A stretch of DNA of 11,966 bases from UBA3071 sp965369635 (GTDB lineage: Bacteria; Chloroflexota; Anaerolineae; UBA3071): contig CBDURC010000085.1 in the NCBI GenBank assembly GCA_965369635.1, positions 1-11,966 of the forward strand. The letters run 5' to 3'. Shown in pieces: positions 5,463 through 11,966 of the stretch (the stretch's first letter is position 1; each line of letters begins with the position of its first letter). The notes beneath the pieces were generated by a model. It had not been told where the DNA came from. It saw nothing but the letters and a program-made list of their open reading frames with translations, and did no database searches. The translations under genes and the position numbers were made by a program.

Positions 5463-6872
5463 TTGACCCATCAGTCTACAGAAGGGCGGGAATCGAAGAG
5501 CTATGGGGCCATCATGCGCCGATGGTTCTGGCTGATACTGCTGTTGGTCGTGGTCACTGTCGCGATGATCTACTACCGCTCCTTCACTGCCCCGCCCGTA
5601 TACCAGGCTTCGGTTACCTTGCAGGTGATCGCCCAGGAGCCGGAGGAGGTGGCGCTATTCACCCCCATCCGTGGGACCGGAACGGAGGAGCAGATCAGAG
5701 CCGTGCGCGGCCAATTCGTCAGCATCTTGCAGAGCACGACCATCGCCTGGCGCACGGTCGGCGAATTGGACCTGAACATTAGCGCTCGCCAGTTGCTGGA
5801 AGACATCACTGTGCGACAGGAAGATGAGTTTATCACCGTCATGGCACGGGCCGTGGGGCCACAGGCTGCCGAAGCGCTGGTGTCGACGCACGTGAACCAG
5901 GCGCTGGAGTACTACCGGCAGGTGCGTTCCCGGCCGGTGGAAACCGCCGAGCAATTCATCGCCGAACAACTTCAGGACAGCAAGGAGGAACTCGCTGAGG
6001 CTGAGAAAGACTTCCTGGAATTCAAGCTAAAGCACAAAATCGGCTCGCTACATAAGGAGATCAGTGCCCTGCAGGACGTTATCCGTGCCCTGAGTCAGAA
6101 GCGAGACGAGGCACGGGTGGAGATAGAGCGATCCCTTGCTCTGGCAGCCGAGATGGAGAACGGAGCCGCTGAGGCCCTGAAGCTATCGGAGGAAGCCAAG
6201 GCCGAAGCGCAGCAGGCGGAGGAGGTCTTGAAGCGCGCTGAGGAAGCAGAAGCAGAGGCAGAGGCGGAGGCAGGGGCAGAAGCCAAGACAGAAGCCGAGA
6301 TAGAATCACCGGAAGCTACGGAGACTCCAGAGAACGTCGAGGAAGCTGAAGCTAGAGCAGAGGAGGCGGGGGCCACGGCTGACCACTACCTCGGCGTCGC
6401 TTACACATTCGAAACGTCCGCCATCAACTATGCGGCCGCCACCGAGGCTGCCCGCACCGCGGAAGCGGAATACGGCCAGATCATCGCTAATCGAGAGGCG
6501 GGGCTGGTCACTCTCATCGGCCTGGGCGCCGAGTATGACACGCTGGAAAACAACCTGCAGCAGGCCCGGGAACGGGTGAGCTTCCTGGCGGGCAAGGCCA
6601 ACGAGGCGGAGATCAAGAAGAGCCAGGCGCTTGCTGCGGGCTACCTGCAGATCATCGAGCCGGCGCACACGCCGGGCTCCCCAATGCCGTCCAACACCTG
6701 GCAGTTGATGGCGTTGGGCGCGGTGGTCAGCCTGATCGTAGGCATGATCTTGGCCTTTCTGCTGGAGATTCTGACAGGCCGGCGCCGCCGGGCCCCGCTT
6801 GGGGCGGGGCGGGCCAGGCAGCCCACCGGCGGAGAAGCGGAAGGAAACAAAGAGGATCGACAGAGCGCATGA
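5463..6872 (+). CDS. Wzz-like polysaccharide chain-length/co-polymerase protein with expanded Ala/Glu coiled coil
   Basis: A 469-residue protein from TTG 5463. Two membrane segments bracket a long non-membrane domain: TM1 about 21-38 (WFWLILLLVVV) and TM2 about 413-437 (LMALGAVVSLIVGMILAFLLEIL). Just before TM2 lies PAHTPGSPMPS, the Pro-rich signature of Wzz/BexD-type co-polymerases. The middle (about 160-400) is predicted coiled coil, with an Ala/Glu-only stretch near 259-300 encoded by GAR-GCR hexanucleotides. No Walker kinase domain follows TM2, only a basic tail (GRRRR). By family it would set glycan chain length or couple export with the Wzy-type protein encoded downstream. TTG is chosen because AGGAG (5448-5452) lies 10 bases before it; ATG 5514, just before TM1, is the alternative. 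The last codons contain GCGGAGAAGCGG, shared with repeats further right. Confidence 0.8.
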   Translation: MTHQSTEGRESKSYGAIMRRWFWLILLLVVVTVAMIYYRSFTAPPVYQASVTLQVIAQEPEEVALFTPIRGTGTEEQIRAVRGQFVSILQSTTIAWRTVGELDLNISARQLLEDITVRQEDEFITVMARAVGPQAAEALVSTHVNQALEYYRQVRSRPVETAEQFIAEQLQDSKEELAEAEKDFLEFKLKHKIGSLHKEISALQDVIRALSQKRDEARVEIERSLALAAEMENGAAEALKLSEEAKAEAQQAEEVLKRAEEAEAEAEAEAGAEAKTEAEIESPEATETPENVEEAEARAEEAGATADHYLGVAYTFETSAINYAAATEAARTAEAEYGQIIANREAGLVTLIGLGAEYDTLENNLQQARERVSFLAGKANEAEIKKSQALAAGYLQIIEPAHTPGSPMPSNTWQLMALGAVVSLIVGMILAFLLEILTGRRRRAPLGAGRARQPTGGEAEGNKEDRQSA

Positions 6873-6880
6873 GCACCCAT

Positions 6881-6928
6881 CGGCTCAATCAGTTCCATTG
6901 GCTTCATCGGTTCCATCGGTTCCATCGG
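6881..6928. repeat. Second nonanucleotide array, 5 units
   Basis: Five 9-base units (CGGCTCAAT, CAGTTCCAT, TGGCTTCAT, then CGGTTCCAT twice) followed by CGG, in the same orientation and family as the array at 3733-3888. Both arrays run out with CGGCTGA. It fills most of the 84-base gap between the Wzz-like gene and the first glycosyltransferase. Confidence 0.75.
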
Positions 6929-6956
6929 CTGAGAGGGAGCACAAGCGAGACAGCGG

Positions 6957-8192
6957 GTGACACGCAGAGTTCTCCTGATTGACTTCGCACCCAATCCAGG
7001 TGGGTCCATCATGAGCCTGTACTGCCTGGTCAAGGGTCTGCGAGGCAGTCCCTACACGCCGCTGGTGCTGTTGGCCTCCGGCAACCCCCATGTGCCCCGT
7101 TTCCGCGCTCTTGGGGTGGACGTCTTCACCATGGATGTTCGCCAGGGACAGGGGGACACATACGCTGCCCCGGTGGAGCGAGCGCGAGACAGCACCTTCG
7201 CCGATTGGATTCGGCGCACCGGGCCGGCGGCAACAGTCTGGCACAGCGGTGGGTTCTGGCTGCGTTTCTGGCGTCGCATTCTGCCCCAGGCGCGGCAAGT
7301 GCGCGATCTGGCCAGAACGCATGAAGTACGACTGATCCATTGCAACGACGCGGTCTCTATCAGTCGGATCGGAATCCTGGCCGCTCGCTTGGCTGGGATC
7401 CCGTGCATCTGTCACGTTCGTCGCTTCGACCACCTGGGGCGGTTCGAGCATTGGCTGGCGGATTCTGTAGATCATCTCATCTTCATTTCCGAGGCGATAC
7501 AGCGCCAGTTTCTGGAGCAAAGAAGGCAGACAGCACGCCAGCGAGTGGTGCACAACGGTCTGAATCTGGGCGACTTCTCTCTCGATCTCGACGGAAAGGC
7601 TGTGCGTTGGGAGCTGGGACTGCAATCAGAGAAGCCGGTGGTCGGCATCGTTGGTCGGCTGGTTGAATGGAAGGGACATGAGGTCTTTCTAGGCGCTCTG
7701 GCGCGTGCGGCCGAGACGTTCCCGGACGTTCAGGGGCTCGTCGTCGGCGGCCCTGGTGTGAGCAGTCCTTTGTTGCCGCAACAGTTGAAGCGTCTGGCTG
7801 CCTCGCTTGGCCTGAGCGAGGCTGTGCGTTTCACTGGCCATCGCCAGGACATCGCTCGTTTGTTGGCTGCGATGGACATCCTGGCCCACACATCCACCGC
7901 CCCGGAGCCTTTCGGACGAGTGCTCATCGAGGGCATGGCGATGGCCAGACCGGTGATCGCCAGCGCCGATGGCGGTGTGCCGGAGATCGTCCTCCACGGA
8001 GAGACAGGCTTGCTGGTGCCACCAGGAGATGTGGGCGCATTCGCCGAGTCAATGGTCTCGCTGCTGCAGGATCCGCAGCGGGCGGCAGCCCTTGGCCGCG
8101 CCGGGCGCCTGCGGGTAGAGGCGCACTTCACCACCGAAAGGTACGTGCGCCAGGTGCAGGAAGTCTACGGAGTAGTGTTGGGTGATCGCTGA
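6957..8192 (+). CDS. GT4-family glycosyltransferase
   Basis: A 411-residue GT-B fold glycosyltransferase. The N-terminal domain starts VLLIDFAPNPGGSIMSL, with the Gly-rich loop seen in GT4 enzymes. The C-terminal Rossmann domain begins near VVGIVGRLVEWKGHE and carries the EX7E nucleotide-sugar motif, EPFGRVLIE (Glu317 and Glu325), followed by GVPEIVLHGETGLLVPPGD. It would transfer a sugar from an activated donor to a growing glycan on the cytoplasmic face; donor and acceptor cannot be read from sequence. The start is GTG 6957; the purine-rich GAGAGGGAG at 6931-6939 is rather far away, but no better start exists and the first beta strand begins at once. It follows the 9-mer array, and its stop overlaps the next gene by 11 bases. 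Confidence 0.88.
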   Translation: MTRRVLLIDFAPNPGGSIMSLYCLVKGLRGSPYTPLVLLASGNPHVPRFRALGVDVFTMDVRQGQGDTYAAPVERARDSTFADWIRRTGPAATVWHSGGFWLRFWRRILPQARQVRDLARTHEVRLIHCNDAVSISRIGILAARLAGIPCICHVRRFDHLGRFEHWLADSVDHLIFISEAIQRQFLEQRRQTARQRVVHNGLNLGDFSLDLDGKAVRWELGLQSEKPVVGIVGRLVEWKGHEVFLGALARAAETFPDVQGLVVGGPGVSSPLLPQQLKRLAASLGLSEAVRFTGHRQDIARLLAAMDILAHTSTAPEPFGRVLIEGMAMARPVIASADGGVPEIVLHGETGLLVPPGDVGAFAESMVSLLQDPQRAAALGRAGRLRVEAHFTTERYVRQVQEVYGVVLGDR

Positions 8193-9645
8193 GCAAGCGT
8201 CAGACACAAAACTGAGACTGAGAAGCACGTTGCTGAAGCTCGGACTGGCGCTGGGCGTGATGGTCTTGGGCTTGGCACTGGGCAGCGCGCTCACCTCCCC
8301 TTCCTGGGAGAAGGTCATCACCGCGGTAGCGTGGCTTGCTCAGATGGGCGCTATCCTGTTGAACCCGCTGGGCGGCCTACTGCTTTGGGTGATTGCCTCT
8401 CCCTATGCTCCTTTCGTCCACCTGAACCTTTCCCTGGGTGCGGGCATTCCAGACCTGGGTCTGGATCGCATCGCCGCTGGCTTTTTCTGCATTGTGTTGC
8501 TGGCCCAGGTGGCCCGGAGAAAGCGCCGGCTTGCCCCCCTCACGAAGCTGGATGGTGCCATCGTGGTCTTCGCTCTCGCTCTGGCTCTCTCCGCCAGGAC
8601 CGCTCTGCGAGGGTCGTTCACGGCCCTCCAGACCATATTCGATGCCTACCTCGTTCCCCTTTTGATCTACTTCCTGGCGAAGAACCTGGTGTACGACCGC
8701 AAGGCGATGCGCTGGGTGCTCGCTGCCCTGAGCCTTATCGCCGGCTATCTTGTGTTTCTGACGGTGTGCGAGCATTTGACTGGAAACGAGCTCTTCGTCG
8801 TGTACGGTCGCGTCAGTCGCTACGGCGAGAATCTGAAGCGCATCAACAGCCTGCTGCAAAACCCCGCTTACATTGCTCTGGCTCTAAACATGGTGCTTCC
8901 GTTCGTGCTGCGGGCCACGTTCCGCACCCGTGATGCCAGAGAGCGGTGGGGCTATGGGCTGGCAACGGCCGTGCTGCTGGGCACGATCGTCTCCCTCTAC
9001 AATAGGGCCGGGTGGCTGAGTGCGCTGTTGGTCATCGTCGCTTCTGCCATCTTCTACCCCCGACTGCGACGGGGCTTATGGCTTGTCCTGGTAGTCACTG
9101 TCCCGATCCTGGCTCTCTCGTGGAACATCGTGAGCGGCAGTGCGCTCGTCTCCGAGCGGCTGACGTATGAACTCAGCGTTGACTACCGCATGAGAGCCCT
9201 GGATGCTGTCCTGCAGTTAGTGTCTCGCCAGCCGCTGTTCGGCATAGGCTTTGGCAGCTTCTCCACGCTGAGTCTAGCAGAGGGCCTGATTGCCAAGTAC
9301 AATGTCAACTACTGGATTCCCACCACCCACAACAGTTACATGGACGTGCTGGCCTCGGCCGGGCTCAGTGGGCTGCTGCCCTTCCTGGCCATCTTCGCCA
9401 TCATCGTCTGGGATAGCTGGCGTCTATACCGGCGGGCGCGATATGAGCCGGCTATCGACCGCAGCCTGATCGTGGCTCTCTGGTGCGCGTTCCTGGCCTT
9501 CACCGTAACTATGGCAACCTTGGACATCGTCGCAGCACCATTCTGCGGCATGGTCTTCTGGCTGATTGTGGGCGCGGTCTTGGGCTCGCAGAGCTGGCCC
9601 ACGCTGTGGAGAGAGAAAGCGCAGAGAGGAGTGGAGGCGGCGTGA
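8182..9645 (+). CDS. O-antigen ligase/polymerase-type membrane protein (Wzy_C/WaaL-like)
   Basis: A 487-residue protein with about a dozen hydrophobic membrane segments. The conserved Wzy_C region is visible: LYNRAGWLSALLV (the family's conserved Arg-rich start), a non-membrane loop with FGIGFGSFSTL, and WIPTTHNSYMDVLASAGLSGLLP with His383. In this family the enzyme polymerises lipid-linked repeat units or ligates glycan to an acceptor outside the membrane; the two roles are not separable by sequence. Next to a Wzz-like gene, polymerase is the likelier role. GTG 8182 has GGAG nine bases upstream and overlaps the preceding gene by 11 bases, so translational coupling is likely. The last four bases overlap the next gene (GTGA). 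Confidence 0.87.
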   Translation: MIAEQASDTKLRLRSTLLKLGLALGVMVLGLALGSALTSPSWEKVITAVAWLAQMGAILLNPLGGLLLWVIASPYAPFVHLNLSLGAGIPDLGLDRIAAGFFCIVLLAQVARRKRRLAPLTKLDGAIVVFALALALSARTALRGSFTALQTIFDAYLVPLLIYFLAKNLVYDRKAMRWVLAALSLIAGYLVFLTVCEHLTGNELFVVYGRVSRYGENLKRINSLLQNPAYIALALNMVLPFVLRATFRTRDARERWGYGLATAVLLGTIVSLYNRAGWLSALLVIVASAIFYPRLRRGLWLVLVVTVPILALSWNIVSGSALVSERLTYELSVDYRMRALDAVLQLVSRQPLFGIGFGSFSTLSLAEGLIAKYNVNYWIPTTHNSYMDVLASAGLSGLLPFLAIFAIIVWDSWRLYRRARYEPAIDRSLIVALWCAFLAFTVTMATLDIVAAPFCGMVFWLIVGAVLGSQSWPTLWREKAQRGVEAA

Positions 9646-10841
9646 AAGTAGCCATGCTGGGCCTCTATCCCGCCCGGCCAGACTGGGTCCTGGGCGGTGA
9701 AGAGGCAGTGATCGCTATGCTGTCCGGGCAGCTCAGCCACGATCCTCAGCTCGATCTGCACGTGATCACCTTTCGCGGCGGCGCTGGGGGTCAAAGGGTC
9801 GAGAACCTGCCCGACGGCCTCCGCTTGGGGCGCGGTGGGCCCACCGTTCACCGGCTGGTGCAGCCACGCTTCGGGCGGCTGACCTGGCATCGGGCGGAGA
9901 CCCAGCGGTTGCATCGAGCGCTGCGAGCATTGCAGCCAGACCTCGTGCACGCCCATGGCTCGCTGGTCTACACTGCTGCCGCGGTGAACTGTGGCTTGCC
10001 CACAGTAGTGACCGTGCATGGCATCATGGCGCGGGAAACCAGAACCTTGCAGATCCAGCGTAAACGACTGGCCCGCGCCTGCGACGCTTGGTTTGAACGC
10101 TATGCACTGCGGCGAGTGCAACACCTGATCGCCATTAGCCCATATGTCCTGGAAGCCTACCCGTGGCTGCGGCCGGCGCAGGTGCATCACATAGAGAACC
10201 CGGTGGATGACCAGTTCTTCGATGTGGTGCGGGACGAGAAACCCTTGCGCATTCTCTGCCCGCTGAGAGTGATCCCCCGCAAGGGGCTGATGTTCGCACT
10301 GCAACCGTTGCCCGAATTGGGAAGGGAATTCGCGGCGCTGCAGTTGCGAATCGCTGGGGAATCGTTGGCCATGCCGCCCTACCTGGAGACCTGTCAATCG
10401 TTCATCGCCCGCCAGGGCCTGGCGCAGCACGTCCGCTTCCTGGACAACCTGAGCATGTCCGAGCTAGCGGAGGAATACGCTCGCTGTACGCTGATGCTGC
10501 TTCCTTCGATGCAGGAGACCGCACCGGTGGTGATCGGCGAGGCGATGGCCTCTGGCGTGCCCATCGTCGCGACGCGCGTCGGCGGGGTGCCGTACATGGT
10601 ACAGGATGGGGTGACAGGCTTGCTGGTGGACTACGGGGACGTAGACGGCCTGACAGCGGCACTTCGACGCATGCTGATCGACGCCCCGATGCGCCAAGCC
10701 ATGGGCCAGCGTGCCCGTTCCGCGGCTGAGCAGCGCTTCCGCCTGGCAGCGGTGGCCGAGCGCACCAAGCAAGTCTACCAGCAGGCAGCAGGAACAGGAA
10801 AGTGGGAAGTCAGCGGAGAAGCGGAAAGAGCGGAAAGGTAG
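9642..10841 (+). CDS. GT4-family glycosyltransferase with a repeat-derived C-terminus
   Basis: A 399-residue GT-B enzyme. Seen: N-terminal KVAMLGLYPARPDWVLGG, then DLVHAHG, TVVTVHG and HLIAISPYV in the acceptor domain. The donor domain has RILCPLRVIPRKGL and the EX7E motif ETAPVVIGE (Glu292, Glu300), followed by GVPYMVQDGVTGLLVDYGD. GTG 9642 starts inside the ligase stop codon region (4-base GTGA overlap) with AGGAGTGGAGG upstream; the same frame is open further back, but only inside the ligase gene. The final residues EVSGEAERAER come from one arm of an inverted repeat (10809-10835) and lack any GT-fold role, so the natural end was probably near VYQQ. Donor and acceptor sugars are unknown. 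Confidence 0.88.
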   Translation: MKVAMLGLYPARPDWVLGGEEAVIAMLSGQLSHDPQLDLHVITFRGGAGGQRVENLPDGLRLGRGGPTVHRLVQPRFGRLTWHRAETQRLHRALRALQPDLVHAHGSLVYTAAAVNCGLPTVVTVHGIMARETRTLQIQRKRLARACDAWFERYALRRVQHLIAISPYVLEAYPWLRPAQVHHIENPVDDQFFDVVRDEKPLRILCPLRVIPRKGLMFALQPLPELGREFAALQLRIAGESLAMPPYLETCQSFIARQGLAQHVRFLDNLSMSELAEEYARCTLMLLPSMQETAPVVIGEAMASGVPIVATRVGGVPYMVQDGVTGLLVDYGDVDGLTAALRRMLIDAPMRQAMGQRARSAAEQRFRLAAVAERTKQVYQQAAGTGKWEVSGEAERAER

Positions 10842-10875
10842 GGGGTCATTCCGCTCGTTCCGCTGTTCCGCTGAC
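10809..10875. repeat. Long imperfect inverted repeat overlapping a gene end
   Basis: Two 27-base arms (10809-10835 and 10849-10875) pair as 9, 6 and 8 bp blocks separated by two 2-base mismatches, around a 13-base loop. The blocks are GTCAGCGGA/TCCGCTGAC, AGCGGA/TCCGCT and GAGCGGAA/TTCCGCTC. Each arm is itself built of AGCGGA-containing units of 8-9 bases. The left arm and loop contain the last codons and the TAG of the upstream glycosyltransferase. There is no T tract, so it is a repeat element rather than a plain terminator, though it may stabilise or attenuate the mRNA. Confidence 0.75.
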
Positions 10876-10905
10876 CATTCAGGCCCTAGCAATGAGGAAT
10901 AGGGA

Positions 10906-11937
10906 ATGACACAGACGGTGCAGTTCACTGTTCGAGGGCACACTGTTGACGGCACGGAACTCTTCCGGCACGTGTTCGCCGATGACGCGGCCCAACGCTA
11001 CCACCCGGCTTTCGTCAAGCTCTACTCGGGTCTGACCCGAGCGGAGTTGCTGGTGCGCCACGTCCGCCACCTGCGTTCACTGTTGCAGCGGGCACGTTGC
11101 GATGTGACCAATAAGGTCACTCTTGACGTCGGCTGTGGCTACGGCGTATCGGCCCTTCTGTTGGCCCTATTCGGTGCAAGCGAAAGCCACGGCCTGGATT
11201 GCCAGACTCGCGCCCTGGAAACGTTCCATAGCATGCTCGATACGCTTCCGCTGCGACTGCCGGTCTATCCCGCCCTGTCGGACGCGGCCAAACTGCCCTA
11301 CGGCGACGGCACTTTCGATGCCCTGCTGGCCGTAGAGGCGATATCCCATTTCCGGCGGGTGGATGATTTCCTAAGCGAGGCAGCCCGCGTGTTGCGGCCG
11401 GGGGGCGTGCTTCTCATTTCTGACGCCAACAACGAGGCTAACTGGGCGCGGGCCTGGCGCACTCGGCGCATCTGGAGTGCTTTCGAGAATGGGCCGTCCA
11501 CGGACAACTGCTATGGCCACAAGATAACCCAGCCTTTCGTGCAACAGCGGCGGGAGATCATCGCCCAAGCCTCCCCCGGTCTGAGTGAAGATGAGTTGGA
11601 CTTCCTGAGCAAAGGCACGTCGGGACTGTGGAAGCCAGAGATAATGGCCGCCGTCCGGCGCTACGCGGAGACGCGGGAACGCCCGCAGCATGTCTATCGC
11701 CGGGGCACTTGTCCCCTCGATCCCACCATCGGCCACTACGGCGAGTTCCTGTTCCAGCCACTGGCGCTCGGGCGTCGCATCGAGAAGCATGGCTTTCGGG
11801 CCCGGGTTACCTCGCACTTCGGCGGGGCGCGAGGCGGCACGGTGGAGAAGTTGAACCGCATCCTGGGCTGGCAGCCGCTGACGCCGCTGAGCATCCGAGT
11901 CGCCCGCGCCTTCATCATCGTCGCCCGCCGCCTGTAG
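10906..11937 (+). CDS. Class I SAM-dependent methyltransferase
   Basis: A 343-residue protein with the Rossmann-type SAM fold. Motif I is LDVGCGYG (Asp74 to Gly80). Further motifs are DAAKLPYGDGTFDALLAVEAISHF and VLRPGGVLLISDAN, as in Methyltransf_11-like enzymes. A C-terminal half of about 160 residues beyond the core may shape the acceptor site; I cannot place its substrate. In a glycan cluster it may methylate a sugar, a chain end or a lipid-linked intermediate (inference from context). ATG 10906 has GAGG eight bases upstream. It lies 64 bases after the glycosyltransferase, with the inverted repeat in between, so it may be less tightly coupled than the three genes before it. Confidence 0.85.
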   Translation: MTQTVQFTVRGHTVDGTELFRHVFADDAAQRYHPAFVKLYSGLTRAELLVRHVRHLRSLLQRARCDVTNKVTLDVGCGYGVSALLLALFGASESHGLDCQTRALETFHSMLDTLPLRLPVYPALSDAAKLPYGDGTFDALLAVEAISHFRRVDDFLSEAARVLRPGGVLLISDANNEANWARAWRTRRIWSAFENGPSTDNCYGHKITQPFVQQRREIIAQASPGLSEDELDFLSKGTSGLWKPEIMAAVRRYAETRERPQHVYRRGTCPLDPTIGHYGEFLFQPLALGRRIEKHGFRARVTSHFGGARGGTVEKLNRILGWQPLTPLSIRVARAFIIVARRL

Positions 11938-11947
11938 CGCCGACCGA

Positions 11948-11966
11948 GAAGTCAGCGGAGAAGCGG
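11948..11966. repeat. Second copy of the AGCGGA repeat arm, cut by the window edge
   Basis: These 19 bases are identical to 10806-10824, the left arm of the inverted repeat after the second glycosyltransferase. They again sit just past a gene stop (11937). The element continues outside the window, so its full length and whether it is a hairpin are unknown. Confidence 0.65.

Noticed and set aside
9483..9641. N-terminal extension of the second glycosyltransferase within the ligase gene
   Set aside because: The sequence is an out-of-frame reading of ligase codons. The GT fold begins at GTG 9642, which has a strong ribosome binding site and a 4-base overlap typical of coupled genes.
10849..10875. 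Intrinsic terminator between the second glycosyltransferase and the methyltransferase
   Set aside because: The stem is long, but no T tract follows on the plus strand, and the methyltransferase fits the same operon.

Overview
The window is high-GC bacterial DNA with densely packed genes. The best guess for the source is Chloroflexota (Anaerolineae-like). This rests on the large lipoprotein with Pro/Thr linkers, PEGA, SH3b and a DUF5107-like domain, the extended RsgA, and the abundance of short intergenic repeats and palindromes. It is an impression from protein style, not a database result. No tRNA, rRNA, CRISPR array, transposase or phage gene was found.

Left half (1-4972), all on the minus strand. 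In transcription order: amrS, a radical SAM enzyme of the AmmeMemoRadiSam type (4972-3893); a run of degenerate nonanucleotide repeats (3888-3733); a near-perfect sigma-70 promoter (3690-3663) driving a 26-residue small ORF with a strong ribosome binding site (3611-3531) and then an intrinsic terminator (3494-3451); a second perfect hairpin (3396-3369); rsgA, a ribosome-assembly GTPase (3319-2126); and a large surface lipoprotein (2035 to beyond position 1). The lipoprotein has its own strong promoter, placed so that its mRNA should start at or within a base or two of the ATG (leaderless).

Centre (4973-5462). A divergent intergenic region of about 490 bases holds the amrS promoter, a 12-bp-arm GC-rich palindrome of the dispersed-repeat type, a nested set of TGACA/TGTCA half-sites, and a strong extended -10 promoter for the right-hand operon.

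Right half (5463-11937), all on the plus strand. This is a cell-surface or exopolysaccharide cluster: a Wzz-like chain-length/co-polymerase protein with an unusually long Ala/Glu-rich coiled coil and no kinase domain; a GT4 glycosyltransferase; an O-antigen ligase/polymerase (Wzy/WaaL-type) membrane protein; a second GT4 glycosyltransferase; and a class I SAM methyltransferase. The middle three genes overlap by 11 and 4 bases and are probably translationally coupled. Together they would build, modify, polymerise or ligate, and set the length of a glycan. The cluster probably continues past the right edge, because the flippase and the initiating transferase are not here.

The most interesting items are not the big genes. 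They are the small ORF and attenuator-like leader upstream of rsgA, the leaderless promoter of the lipoprotein, and two unrelated families of short repeats that sit at gene ends and in one case form the C-terminal codons of a gene.
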